Below are positions 1-5,379 of a stretch of 8,283 nt of DNA, one piece after another (the first letter of the stretch is position 1; every line of letters starts with the position of its first letter). A model generated the notes under the pieces. It made no database searches. It saw nothing but the letters and a program-made list of their open reading frames with translations, and was not told the DNA's origin. The stretch lies in the NCBI GenBank assembly GCA_022561895.1, contig JADFQH010000088.1, forward strand, positions 1-8,283. The letters are read 5' to 3'. The position numbers and the translations under genes were made by a program. This stretch comes from Methanobacteriota archaeon. GTDB taxonomy: Archaea; Halobacteriota; Halobacteria; Halobacteriales; Halalkalicoccaceae.

Positions 1-1
1 G

Positions 2-154
2 CGCGCCAACATCGATTTCGCCATCAGCGAGGCCCGTACCGTCATGGGCCGCATTGGGGTCAAGGTCTGGATCTACAAGGGGGACATCCTTCCCGCCGTG
101 GAGGGGTTGGAGGAGCTGGAGGAGGAGATGCCCACCATCCAGGTCACGGTGCGG
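2..154 (+). CDS. rpsC: Bacterial-type 30S ribosomal protein uS3, C-terminal fragment (foreign to the contig)
   Basis: The open frame entering from the left edge reads RANIDFAI and then SEARTVMGRIGVKVWIYKG. This is the conserved end of bacterial ribosomal protein uS3, a small-subunit protein near the mRNA entry site. Archaeal uS3 has a clearly different C-terminus, so this piece is not from the haloarchaeon that supplied the rest of the window. The match fades after IYKGDILP (residue 31); a glutamate-rich stretch follows, as is common in variable uS3 tails. The reading frame then runs into an acidic tail better explained as IlvC. No rplP, the usual bacterial neighbour, follows. The best explanation is a chimeric assembly join; a real gene transfer is much less likely. 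The donor looks bacterial, perhaps Chloroflexota-like, but that is only an impression. The right boundary is approximate, within about 15 bases. Confidence 0.8.
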
Positions 155-211
155 GCCGACGAGGAGACAGAGGACGAAAACGAACAGGAACGAGTGACAG
201 CAGATGACTGA
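155..211 (+). CDS. ilvC: Probable C-terminal tail of ketol-acid reductoisomerase (IlvC), partial
   Basis: The last 18 residues of the open frame, ADEETEDENEQERVTADD, are an acidic tail of the kind that ends haloarchaeal ketol-acid reductoisomerases, where a W-A/E-acidic stretch follows the last helix. The assignment rests mainly on gene order: haloarchaeal branched-chain operons usually run ilvB-ilvN-ilvC-small protein-leuC-leuD-leuB, and the small protein and leuCDB follow here. The stop overlaps the next start by 8 nt (ATGACTGA), exactly as at the leuD-leuB junction, so this end is native to the haloarchaeal operon. The NADPH-binding and catalytic regions of the enzyme are missing because the preceding sequence is uS3. 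The tail is too short to identify by itself. Confidence 0.45.
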   Translation, partial: ADEETEDENEQERVTADD

Positions 212-470
212 AAAAACAGAAATTAACACTACTACCGAGGAACAGCGAATGAAGGACATCGACCACACCCACCCCTACGACGACCGCAGTGCGGGCGCAC
301 TGTTCGCGCGCGGGCCGATCGTCGTGGCCGACGGTGGGCGTGATCCGAACCGAGAGTCGACGGATACGATGAAGGACGTGGACCACACCCCGCCGCACGA
401 CGAAGAGGGCGCAAAGCGTGTCTTCGAGCGCGGCGAGGAGTACGAAGACGAAGATACTGTAGAGGAATGA
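204..470 (+). CDS. Small acidic protein with two tandem ~22-residue repeats, between ilvC and leuC
   Basis: This gene encodes an 88-residue acidic soluble protein with no cysteine and no membrane segment or signal peptide. It carries two copies of one motif 40 residues apart: MKDIDHTHPYDD...ALFARG at residues 16-37 and MKDVDHTPPHDE...RVFERG at residues 56-77. The conserved core is MKD-[IV]-DHT-x-P-[YH]-D ... [LV]-F-x-RG, and the duplication is also visible in the DNA with a 120-bp period. Small proteins carrying this motif are, as I recall, found between ilvC and leuC in haloarchaea, but I know of no assigned function. Its start overlaps the upstream stop by 8 nt, and its stop forms an ATGA overlap with the following mini-ORF, so it belongs to the branched-chain operon and is probably translationally coupled. 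The two His/Asp clusters (DHTHPYDD, DHTPPHDE) could bind metal, which is speculation. Confidence 0.85.
   Translation: MTEKTEINTTTEEQRMKDIDHTHPYDDRSAGALFARGPIVVADGGRDPNRESTDTMKDVDHTPPHDEEGAKRVFERGEEYEDEDTVEE
249..434 (+). repeat. Two-copy in-gene tandem duplication, 120-bp period
   Basis: Bases 249-314 and 369-434 encode the two repeat units of the small operon protein. Both begin ATGAAGGAC and continue with GACCACACC, and they end in the GCGCGGG / GCGCGGC codons of the F-x-RG motif. Divergence is largely at synonymous positions or between similar residues, so this looks like an old duplication under protein-level selection. Confidence 0.85.
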
Positions 471-529
471 GTACCACGACACCACCGGCGTCGTTGACCC
501 ACACTCGCCACTGGAGGTGGCTCGCGTGA
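467..529 (+). CDS. Possible 20-residue bridging ORF between the repeat protein and leuC
   Basis: ATG at 467 overlaps the previous stop as ATGA and opens a 20-codon frame, MSTTTPPASL-THTRHWRWLA, whose TGA at 527-529 overlaps the leuC GTG as GTGA. Without it there would be a 55-nt gap in an operon where all other visible junctions overlap; with it, translation is continuous from ilvC to leuB. Codons 16-18 (TGG AGG TGG, encoding WRW) contain the GGAGGTGG Shine-Dalgarno of leuC, so ribosomes finishing this ORF would stop on the leuC start. It has only two leucine codons, so it does not look like a leucine attenuation leader. It may be a non-coding coincidence, since a 20-codon open frame is not rare. 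No recognised homologue. Confidence 0.4.
   Translation: MSTTTPPASLTHTRHWRWLA
513..520 (+). promoter_or_regulatory. Strong Shine-Dalgarno that fixes the leuC start
   Basis: GGAGGTGG lies 5-8 nt before GTG at 526 and complements the CCUCC of the 16S 3' end. An upstream in-frame GTG at 517 lies inside this motif, so it cannot be served by it. Starting at 526 also gives MSRGTLYDKVW, matching the N-terminus usual for haloarchaeal LeuC. Confidence 0.8.
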
Positions 530-1947
530 GTCGAGGAACTCTCTACGACAAGGTCTGGGACCGTCACGCGGTCACGGAACTTCCCACCGGTCAGACCCAG
601 CTTTTCGTCGGACTGCACCTCATCCACGAGGTAACGAGTCCACAGGCCTTCGGCATGCTCAGGGAGCGCGACCTCGACGTCGCCTACCCCGAGCGCACCC
701 ACGCGACCGTGGACCACATCGTCCCGACGGCGGACCAATCGAGACCCTACGGCGACGACGCCGCAGAGCAGATGATGCGCGAGTTAGAGGAGAACGTCCG
801 CGATTCGGGCATTCAGTTCGATCATCCCGATACGGGAAACCAAGGGATCGTCCACGTCATCGGACCCGAGCAGGGAATCACCCAGCCGGGGATGACGATC
901 GTCTGTGGGGATTCACACACATCGACCCACGGCGCGTTCGGTGCGCTCGCGTTCGGAATCGGCACCTCTCAAATTCGGGACGTGCTCGCTACCGGTACTG
1001 TGGCGATGGAGAAACAGAAAGTCAGGAAGATCGAGGTTACAAAACAACTTGGTCCCGGCGTCACCGCAAAGGATGTCGTCCTGACGATTATCCGCCGACT
1101 CGGCGTCGAGGGCGGCGTCGGCTACGTCTACGAGTACGCCGGCGAGGCGATCGAATCCCTCGGAATGGAGGGACGCATGTCGATCTGTAACATGTCGATC
1201 GAGGGCGGGGCGCGTGCGGGCTACGTCAACCCCGACGAGACCACCTACGAGTGGCTCCGAGAGACGGACGCCTTCAAGGACGATCCCGAAAAGTTCGAGA
1301 AACTGAAGCCCTACTGGGAATCGGTTCGCTCCGATGAAGACGCCGAGTACGACGACGTTGTCACCATCGACGGCAGCGAGATCGAACCCACCGTCACGTG
1401 GGGGACGACGCCCGGACAGGGGATCGGGATTAGTGAGTCAGTTCCGGACCCGGAGGAGCTTCCGGCGGACAAACAGGACACCGCGCGGCGCGCACAGGAA
1501 CACATGCGTGTCTCGCCCGGCGAGACGATGAGTGGTTATGAAATCGATGTGGCCTTCTTGGGATCCTGTACGAACGCCCGGCTGCCCGACCTGCGGGCAG
1601 GGGCGGCGATCGTGAAGGACCGCGAGGTCAGTCCCGATGTCCGGGCGCTTGTCGTGCCCGGCAGCCAGCGGGTTCAGCAGGCTGCCGAGGAAGAGGGGCT
1701 TGCGGACGTGTTCCGCGAGGCCGGATTCGAGTGGCGAAACGCCGGCTGTTCGATGTGTCTCGGTATGAACGACGATCAGTTGGAGGGCGACGAGGCTTCT
1801 GCCTCCTCGTCCAACCGGAACTTCGTCGGACGCCAAGGATCGAAGGACGGGAGAACTGTGCTGATGAGCCCCGAGATGGTCGCCGCGGCGGCGATCACGG
1901 GTGAAGTGACCGACGTGCGGGAGCTAGAGGAGGTGGTCGTCCAATGA
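526..1947 (+). CDS. leuC: 3-isopropylmalate dehydratase large subunit (LeuC)
   Basis: LeuC is the large, iron-sulfur subunit of isopropylmalate isomerase. With LeuD it converts 2-isopropylmalate to 3-isopropylmalate in the cytoplasm, the second step of leucine synthesis. The 473-residue protein has the usual length for the aconitase-like family. It carries the substrate/cofactor segment VCGDSHTSTHGAFG, and the three 4Fe-4S ligands are present: Cys348 in FLGSCTNAR, and Cys408 and Cys411 in AGCSMCLGM. SSSNRNFVGRQGSKDGRT near the C-terminus is also typical. The start is GTG at 526, chosen because a GGAGGTGG Shine-Dalgarno lies 5-8 nt upstream and because MSRGTLYDKVW matches the family. The stop overlaps leuD by ATGA. 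Codon use matches leuD and leuB and all key residues are intact. I see no promoter of its own, so expression should come from upstream of the window. Confidence 0.97.
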   Translation: MSRGTLYDKVWDRHAVTELPTGQTQLFVGLHLIHEVTSPQAFGMLRERDLDVAYPERTHATVDHIVPTADQSRPYGDDAAEQMMRELEENVRDSGIQFDHPDTGNQGIVHVIGPEQGITQPGMTIVCGDSHTSTHGAFGALAFGIGTSQIRDVLATGTVAMEKQKVRKIEVTKQLGPGVTAKDVVLTIIRRLGVEGGVGYVYEYAGEAIESLGMEGRMSICNMSIEGGARAGYVNPDETTYEWLRETDAFKDDPEKFEKLKPYWESVRSDEDAEYDDVVTIDGSEIEPTVTWGTTPGQGIGISESVPDPEELPADKQDTARRAQEHMRVSPGETMSGYEIDVAFLGSCTNARLPDLRAGAAIVKDREVSPDVRALVVPGSQRVQQAAEEEGLADVFREAGFEWRNAGCSMCLGMNDDQLEGDEASASSSNRNFVGRQGSKDGRTVLMSPEMVAAAAITGEVTDVRELEEVVVQ

Positions 1948-2582
1948 GTAGCTCTGACGATGGTCCGGCGGATACAATCGAATCCGTTTCCGGTACTGGA
2001 ATCCCAGTACGAGGAAACGACATCGACACCGACCAGATCATTCCTGCCCGTTTTATGAAGGTCGTCACCTTCGACGGACTGGGCGAGTTCGCCTTCTTCG
2101 ACCAGCGTTTTACCGGTGAGGATAACGAGAAAGACCACCCCTTTAACGAGGAGCGCTTTCAGGGCGCGAACGTGCTTGTGGTCAACTCGAACTTCGGCTG
2201 CGGTTCCTCGCGCGAGCACGCCCCACAGGCGCTTCAGCGCTGGGGGATCGACGCCGTCGTCGGTGAGTCGTTCGCCGAAATCTTCGCGGGCAACTGTCTC
2301 GCCTTAGGAATTCCAACGGTGACCGCGAGCACCGAGGAGATCGGCGCGCTCCAAGCGTACGTCGAGGAGCATCCTGAAGGAACGATCAGCGTCGATGTCG
2401 AGCGCGAACTCGTCGTCTATGGGTCGGGCGACGATGAGACGGCGATCAACGCCGACGTCGCCGACGCCCAGCACAAAGCGCTCGTCGAGGGCGTCTGGGA
2501 TACGACGGCGCTAATGCGCGCGAACGAGAACTCGGTGTGCGAAACCGCCGACTCACTACCGTACATGCAGAGCGATGACTGA
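1944..2582 (+). CDS. leuD: 3-isopropylmalate dehydratase small subunit (LeuD)
   Basis: LeuD is the small swivel-domain subunit that pairs with LeuC to form active isopropylmalate isomerase. The protein is 212 residues, the size of bacterial-type LeuD and longer than the ~165-residue archaeal type paired with homoaconitase-like enzymes. It carries GNDIDTDQIIPARFMK at residues 24-39 and the swivel-domain signature FGCGSSREHAPQA at residues 84-96, which shapes the substrate-specificity pocket. WDTTALM near the C-terminus is also typical of LeuD. The start ATG overlaps the leuC stop (ATGA) and the stop overlaps the leuB start by 8 nt (ATGACTGA), giving tight coupling and suggesting matched synthesis of the two subunits. 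Nothing appears broken or missing. Confidence 0.96.
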   Translation: MSSSDDGPADTIESVSGTGIPVRGNDIDTDQIIPARFMKVVTFDGLGEFAFFDQRFTGEDNEKDHPFNEERFQGANVLVVNSNFGCGSSREHAPQALQRWGIDAVVGESFAEIFAGNCLALGIPTVTASTEEIGALQAYVEEHPEGTISVDVERELVVYGSGDDETAINADVADAQHKALVEGVWDTTALMRANENSVCETADSLPYMQSDD

Positions 2583-3549
2583 GGAGATCGCCGTCGTCCC
2601 CGGCGATGGGATCGGTCAGGAGGTGACGCCCGCAGCCGTCGAGGTGCTCGAAGCCGTCGGGAAATTCGAGTTCGTCGAGAGGGAAGCGGGAGACGCAACG
2701 AAAGCAGAGACAGGGGATGCACTCCCACAGGAGACGTACGACATCGCTACGAGCGCGGACGCGACACTGTTCGGAGCCGCGGGCGCGACGGCCGCGGACG
2801 TGATCTTGCCCCTACGCGAAGCGGTCGGCTCCTTCGTCAACGTCCGACCCGCCCGCGCGTACCCCGGCGTCGACGCGCTTCGCCCCGAGACGGACATCGT
2901 CTTCCTCCGTGAGAACACTGAAGGCGTCTACTCGGGCCACGAGAGTAGGTTGAGCGAGGATCTCTCGACGCTGACCCGAGTGGTGACGAGTTCAGCCTCG
3001 AAACGTCTCGCCGAGTTCGCCTGTGATTTCGTGGAGGACGAGTACGACGGCTTTACCGTTGCGCACAAGGCGAACGTGATGCGCGAGACCGACGGTCGGT
3101 TCCGCGAGGCGGTGCTCTCGGTAGCCGATAAGCGCGGCGTCGACACTGATGAACTGCTGATGGACGCCTTTGCGACCCACGTCTGTCTCAGTCCTCAAAA
3201 ATTCGATGTCGTCGTCTGTCCAAATCTCGCGGGCGACGTGCTTTCGGATCTCGCCGCGGGATTGGTCGGCGGGCTCGGCCTGCTCCCGAGTGCGAACATT
3301 GGTCCTGATAGAGCCTTATTCGAACCCGTGCATGGAACCGCTCCTGACATCGCGGGCGAAGGTGTTGCGAACCCGACCGCGGCAATCCTTTCGGCGGCGA
3401 TGTTGCTCGACTATCTGGGTTACGATAAAGAGAGCATGCAGGTCGATGAAGCAATGACCAGCGTCCTCGAAAGCGGACCGCGAACGCCGGATCTCGGTGG
3501 CGAACGTAGTACAGAAGACGTGACCGGCGCGGTCGTCGATCGGCTGTAG
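2575..3549 (+). CDS. leuB: 3-isopropylmalate dehydrogenase (LeuB)
   Basis: LeuB is the NAD-dependent beta-decarboxylating dehydrogenase that converts 3-isopropylmalate to 2-oxoisocaproate, the last dedicated oxidation before transamination to leucine. The 324-residue protein starts with the family N-terminus EIAVVPGDGIGQEV. It has the substrate loop RENTEG beginning at Arg112, the catalytic lysine Lys165 in HKANVMRETDG, metal-binding aspartates Asp197 (MDAF) and Asp221/Asp225 (NLAGDVLSD), and the cofactor loop NIGPDRALFEPVHGTAPDIAG from residue 241. It is shorter than bacterial LeuB, as is usual for archaeal members. RENTEG is shared with archaeal isocitrate and homoisocitrate dehydrogenases, so sequence alone is not fully specific, but the position after leuCD makes LeuB the clear choice. 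It is the last gene of the operon: a minus-strand stop codon begins at the next base. Confidence 0.95.
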   Translation: MTEEIAVVPGDGIGQEVTPAAVEVLEAVGKFEFVEREAGDATKAETGDALPQETYDIATSADATLFGAAGATAADVILPLREAVGSFVNVRPARAYPGVDALRPETDIVFLRENTEGVYSGHESRLSEDLSTLTRVVTSSASKRLAEFACDFVEDEYDGFTVAHKANVMRETDGRFREAVLSVADKRGVDTDELLMDAFATHVCLSPQKFDVVVCPNLAGDVLSDLAAGLVGGLGLLPSANIGPDRALFEPVHGTAPDIAGEGVANPTAAILSAAMLLDYLGYDKESMQVDEAMTSVLESGPRTPDLGGERSTEDVTGAVVDRL

Positions 3550-3678
3550 TCAGTTCCGTTGGCCACCGAGGTCGTCCGCAGTGATCATCGCATCATGGAC
3601 ATCATCCACGCTGACCTCGAAGACGTTGTGATCGCGGTCGATCCAGTTATAGTTACACCGTAGTTGTAATATCGCCAT
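3550..3678 (-). CDS. Small hypothetical protein (42 aa), abutting leuB tail to tail
   Basis: A minus-strand frame from ATG at 3678 to TGA at 3550-3552 encodes 42 residues: MAILQLRCNYNWI, then DRDHNVFEVSVDD, then VHDAMITADDLGGQRN. From about residue 11 the codons are strongly C/G-ending like real genes here, and the product is acidic; the first nine codons are more AT-rich. The stop codon directly touches the leuB stop with no spacer. It lies 52 nt downstream of the SHOCT gene stop on the same strand, so the two may share a transcript. I do not recognise a family. A GTG three codons before the ATG (minus-strand base 3684) is a possible alternative start in an otherwise open frame that closes at a TAA further upstream. 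It could also be the conserved tail of a decayed longer gene. Confidence 0.55.
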   Translation of the reverse strand: MAILQLRCNYNWIDRDHNVFEVSVDDVHDAMITADDLGGQRN

Positions 3679-3730
3679 ATCCACAACGAACTGGTTTCCA
3701 TACCCTCGTTAGAGAACAGGAGGGTTGGAA

Positions 3731-4159
3731 CTACTCTCTGAGCACGTCGAACTCGGTGTGTGCAGGGCGGGTACGCCCGTCCATTGCGCTTGTTTCTAGC
3801 GATTCGGTTTCGAGAAGCCTGTCGAGCTTTCGCTCGAACGTCTCCCCGTCGATCTCGCCCGTCGCATACCGGTGGCGGAGCTGTGCGATCGGCGAGTCGA
3901 TCTCGGACTCGCTCGCTTTCGCTTCGGCGTCGTTTTTCTCCGTCGCTCCGCTTGCCCACCAGTAGCCGTGATACACCGCATACGTCCCGAGCAGGACCAG
4001 CGGTGTGAGGGTCACGAGTGAGACGAGCGCGATCCAGAGGGGGATCGACGGGACGAGAAACGTCGGGATGACGAGAAACGCGGTGATCGCAAGGCCGACC
4101 CAGAGTGGCGAGCTGAGCGCGCGCCGACCACCCGCTTCGATACGCGATTCCAGTGACAT
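3731..4159 (-). CDS. SHOCT domain membrane protein
   Basis: This encodes a 142-residue protein predicted to sit in the cytoplasmic membrane. A short basic N-terminus (residues 1-17) is followed by two closely spaced hydrophobic helices at about residues 19-36 and 40-64, a glutamate-rich linker, and a SHOCT domain at about residues 90-117 (PIAQLRHRYATGEIDGETFE followed by RKLDRLL). SHOCT is a short domain, usually at protein ends, thought to act in oligomerisation; two-helix SHOCT proteins are very common in haloarchaea and their roles are unknown. A 25-residue tail follows the domain, longer than in many relatives. The ATG at 4159 gives a standard N-terminus. Upstream lies a CTGCTA/TAGCAG inverted repeat but no clear TATA element at leaderless distance, so the promoter is unresolved. 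No functional link to the leucine genes is apparent. Confidence 0.85.
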   Translation of the reverse strand: MSLESRIEAGGRRALSSPLWVGLAITAFLVIPTFLVPSIPLWIALVSLVTLTPLVLLGTYAVYHGYWWASGATEKNDAEAKASESEIDSPIAQLRHRYATGEIDGETFERKLDRLLETESLETSAMDGRTRPAHTEFDVLRE

Positions 4160-4304
4160 ACCCTGCTAGAGCATTTCACAAAGCATAGCAGTTGCTGTCG
4201 GTTACACACCATCACGACGAGATAGACAGCGTGCTCTTTTGCACTCGTTTGTGAAGCTAACTATAGTAGCCGGTGAACGTCGATACACAGATGCTTACAA
4301 ACTA

Positions 4305-4333
4305 AGCGGCCAGCGCCACCGGTGCTAGCCGCT
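4305..4333. other. Intergenic inverted repeat / potential hairpin
   Basis: AGCGGC-C-AGC is mirrored by GCT-A-GCCGCT around a 9-nt centre (GCCACCGGT). This gives 6 + 3 paired bases with a single C/A mismatch, and the centre contains the perfect palindrome CACCGGTG at 4317-4324. It sits about 90 nt upstream of the zinc-ribbon start and could be an operator or RNA hairpin. There is no following T-run. Confidence 0.4.
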
Positions 4334-4392
4334 GCGTGCAGGTGGTGGACAAACAGTTCCAACAGCTACGATCTCATCACTAACCCCCGTCG

Positions 4393-4399
4393 TTTAATA
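4393..4399 (+). promoter_or_regulatory. TATA box of the zinc-ribbon gene (leaderless type)
   Basis: TTTAATA is centred 28 bp before ATG 4424. In haloarchaea transcription starts about 25-30 bp downstream of the TATA box, so the transcript would begin at or within a few bases of this ATG. This supports 4424 as the start over upstream in-frame codons (the frame is open from 4322) and over the internal ATG at 4439. Confidence 0.65.
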
Positions 4400-4423
4400 C
4401 GTCTCCCTGCTATCGGATCACGT

Positions 4424-4609
4424 ATGTCGGACGAGAGCATGTCAGACGAAGACGAACCGCGACTGGCGCGCGGAACCGAACCCGACACCGCACTCTGTCA
4501 GCGCTGTGGTGCCGAGTTCGAATGGACCGAGGACACCTGTCCGGAGTGTGGCTGGCAGAAATCCGACTGGGTGAGCGGGGGGCGCTACGGCCTGAGCAAG
4601 TCGGCCTGA
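4424..4609 (+). CDS. Small zinc-ribbon protein (61 aa, four cysteines)
   Basis: This is a 61-residue acidic microprotein with two CxxC knuckles 11 residues apart: Cys25/Cys28 (LCQRCG) and Cys39/Cys42 (TCPECGW). That is the pattern of a single rubredoxin-like zinc ribbon. Haloarchaeal genomes encode many such small zinc-finger proteins, some linked to adaptation or biofilm phenotypes, but no function can be read from this one. The N-terminal 20 residues are acidic and probably disordered; the C-terminus GGRYGLSKSA is glycine/serine-rich. The start at 4424 is chosen because a TTTAATA box lies 28 bp upstream, which makes a leaderless transcript likely; the frame stays open further upstream but that part would include the promoter. 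It ends 14 nt from the convergent DUF59 gene and is probably a single-gene transcript. Confidence 0.85.
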   Translation: MSDESMSDEDEPRLARGTEPDTALCQRCGAEFEWTEDTCPECGWQKSDWVSGGRYGLSKSA

Positions 4610-4633
4610 GCGAAAAGGGAGGGTTAGTCGCTC
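4608..4633. terminator. Possible hairpin between the convergent zinc-ribbon and DUF59 genes
   Basis: GAGCGA (4608-4613) and TCGCTC (4628-4633) form a 6-bp stem with a 14-nt loop that spans both stop codons. The loop contains AAAA on the plus strand, but no clear T-run follows on either strand, so a terminator role is only suggested by position. Confidence 0.3.
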
Positions 4634-5376
4634 GCGCTCGCCGAACCGATCCGCGCCTCTGCGAGGTTCGCACAGACATGGCCCTGCCCGCTCATGTTCG
4701 TTGCGGCCAACCGCCCGCGACGGTGAACCGTCTCGAACTCGCTCGGAGAAATCGTCTCACCCTCGGGGGTGACGAACAGCCCTGCGTCCGTCCCGTTCGC
4801 GACGCCTGTTGCCGTTGCCTTTTCGAGATAGCGCTCTATCGGTTCGGACTCGATACAGATCGAGAGCGTCTCATCGAGTCGCACTGTTGTCCGCCCCTCC
4901 GAATCAATCGTGAGATCCTTCCGGACGAGGCCAACGATCTGTTCGGGCGTTGCGCCACCGTCCAACAGCGCGGACACGGCTCGATACTGTCGTGCCGCTC
5001 GTGCCTTCTCGTCAAGTTCCTCTCTGACAGCCTCGATGTCGCCGTCCGCGTCGTCGAACACCGCATCGAACGACAGGCGTTCGTTGACGCCCTCGTTGAT
5101 CTCGGCGGCATGCATATGATCGCGAAGATCCACTGCTACGTCCGTGATTTCGGGGATTTCGAGGATCGCGTCACGTGCATCCGTCATCATCATCCACGCG
5201 AACGCTGGCGAGCACCATGCGGTTGGCAGGGTAAACGAGACGGCGACGCTCTCCCCTTCGATCTCGATCTCGTCGATATACTCCAACTCCGTGATCGAGC
5301 GGTCGAGTTCGGGATCGGTCACTCGATCCAGACGCGTCCTCACTGCCGTTCGATCGACCCGCTGAGTTCGGCTCAT
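4624..5376 (-). CDS. DUF59/MIP18-type protein, of the kind encoded with propane monooxygenases
   Basis: This is a 250-residue cytoplasmic protein. Residues 10-85 form a MIP18/DUF59 domain (VTDPELDRSITELEYIDEIE; SFTLPTAWCSPAFAWMM with Cys55), a fold known from Fe-S cluster assembly and from accessory proteins of monooxygenases. The sequence around Cys55 differs from the SufT/PaaD TxxC-P pattern. It resembles the T-x-x-C-[AS]-P-x-F-A form of the longer DUF59 proteins encoded next to the amidohydrolase in actinobacterial propane monooxygenase clusters. Residues 90-250 are a C-terminal region without a named domain, ending in GQGHVCANLAEARIG with Cys235; Cys174 is the only other cysteine. It lies 3 nt after the amidohydrolase stop, so the two are co-transcribed. 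Inference: a metal-site assembly or maturation factor for a partner enzyme. The family relation is recalled from memory, not searched. Confidence 0.8.
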   Translation of the reverse strand: MSRTQRVDRTAVRTRLDRVTDPELDRSITELEYIDEIEIEGESVAVSFTLPTAWCSPAFAWMMMTDARDAILEIPEITDVAVDLRDHMHAAEINEGVNERLSFDAVFDDADGDIEAVREELDEKARAARQYRAVSALLDGGATPEQIVGLVRKDLTIDSEGRTTVRLDETLSICIESEPIERYLEKATATGVANGTDAGLFVTPEGETISPSEFETVHRRGRLAATNMSGQGHVCANLAEARIGSASASD

Positions 5377-5379
5377 GAG

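Larger units (their letters stand above)
4160..4423. other. Divergent intergenic region with inverted repeats and promoters
   Basis: This 264-nt region separates the minus-strand SHOCT gene from the plus-strand zinc-ribbon gene. It is less GC-rich than the genes and no convincing small coding frame was found in it. It holds an inverted repeat CTGCTA (4163-4168) / TAGCAG (4186-4191) just upstream of the SHOCT gene, a longer stem at 4305-4333, and a TATA-like element for the zinc-ribbon gene at 4393-4399. A second TATA-like stretch (CTATAGT near 4261-4267) could serve the SHOCT gene only with a long leader. Confidence 0.6.

Noticed and set aside
467..529. Leucine-rich attenuation leader ahead of leuC
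   Set aside because: The short ORF has only two leucine codons, lies inside the operon, and no terminator/antiterminator pairing is visible.
232..738. A 168-codon minus-strand frame
   Set aside because: It is antisense to the repeat protein and to the leuC start, and the product is arginine-rich with no acidic haloarchaeal character.
3707..3729. Inverted repeat ACCCTC...GAGGGT as terminator of the SHOCT gene
   Set aside because: The stem has 6 bp or fewer with a long loop and no T-run on the minus strand, and the 42-residue ORF follows on the same strand.
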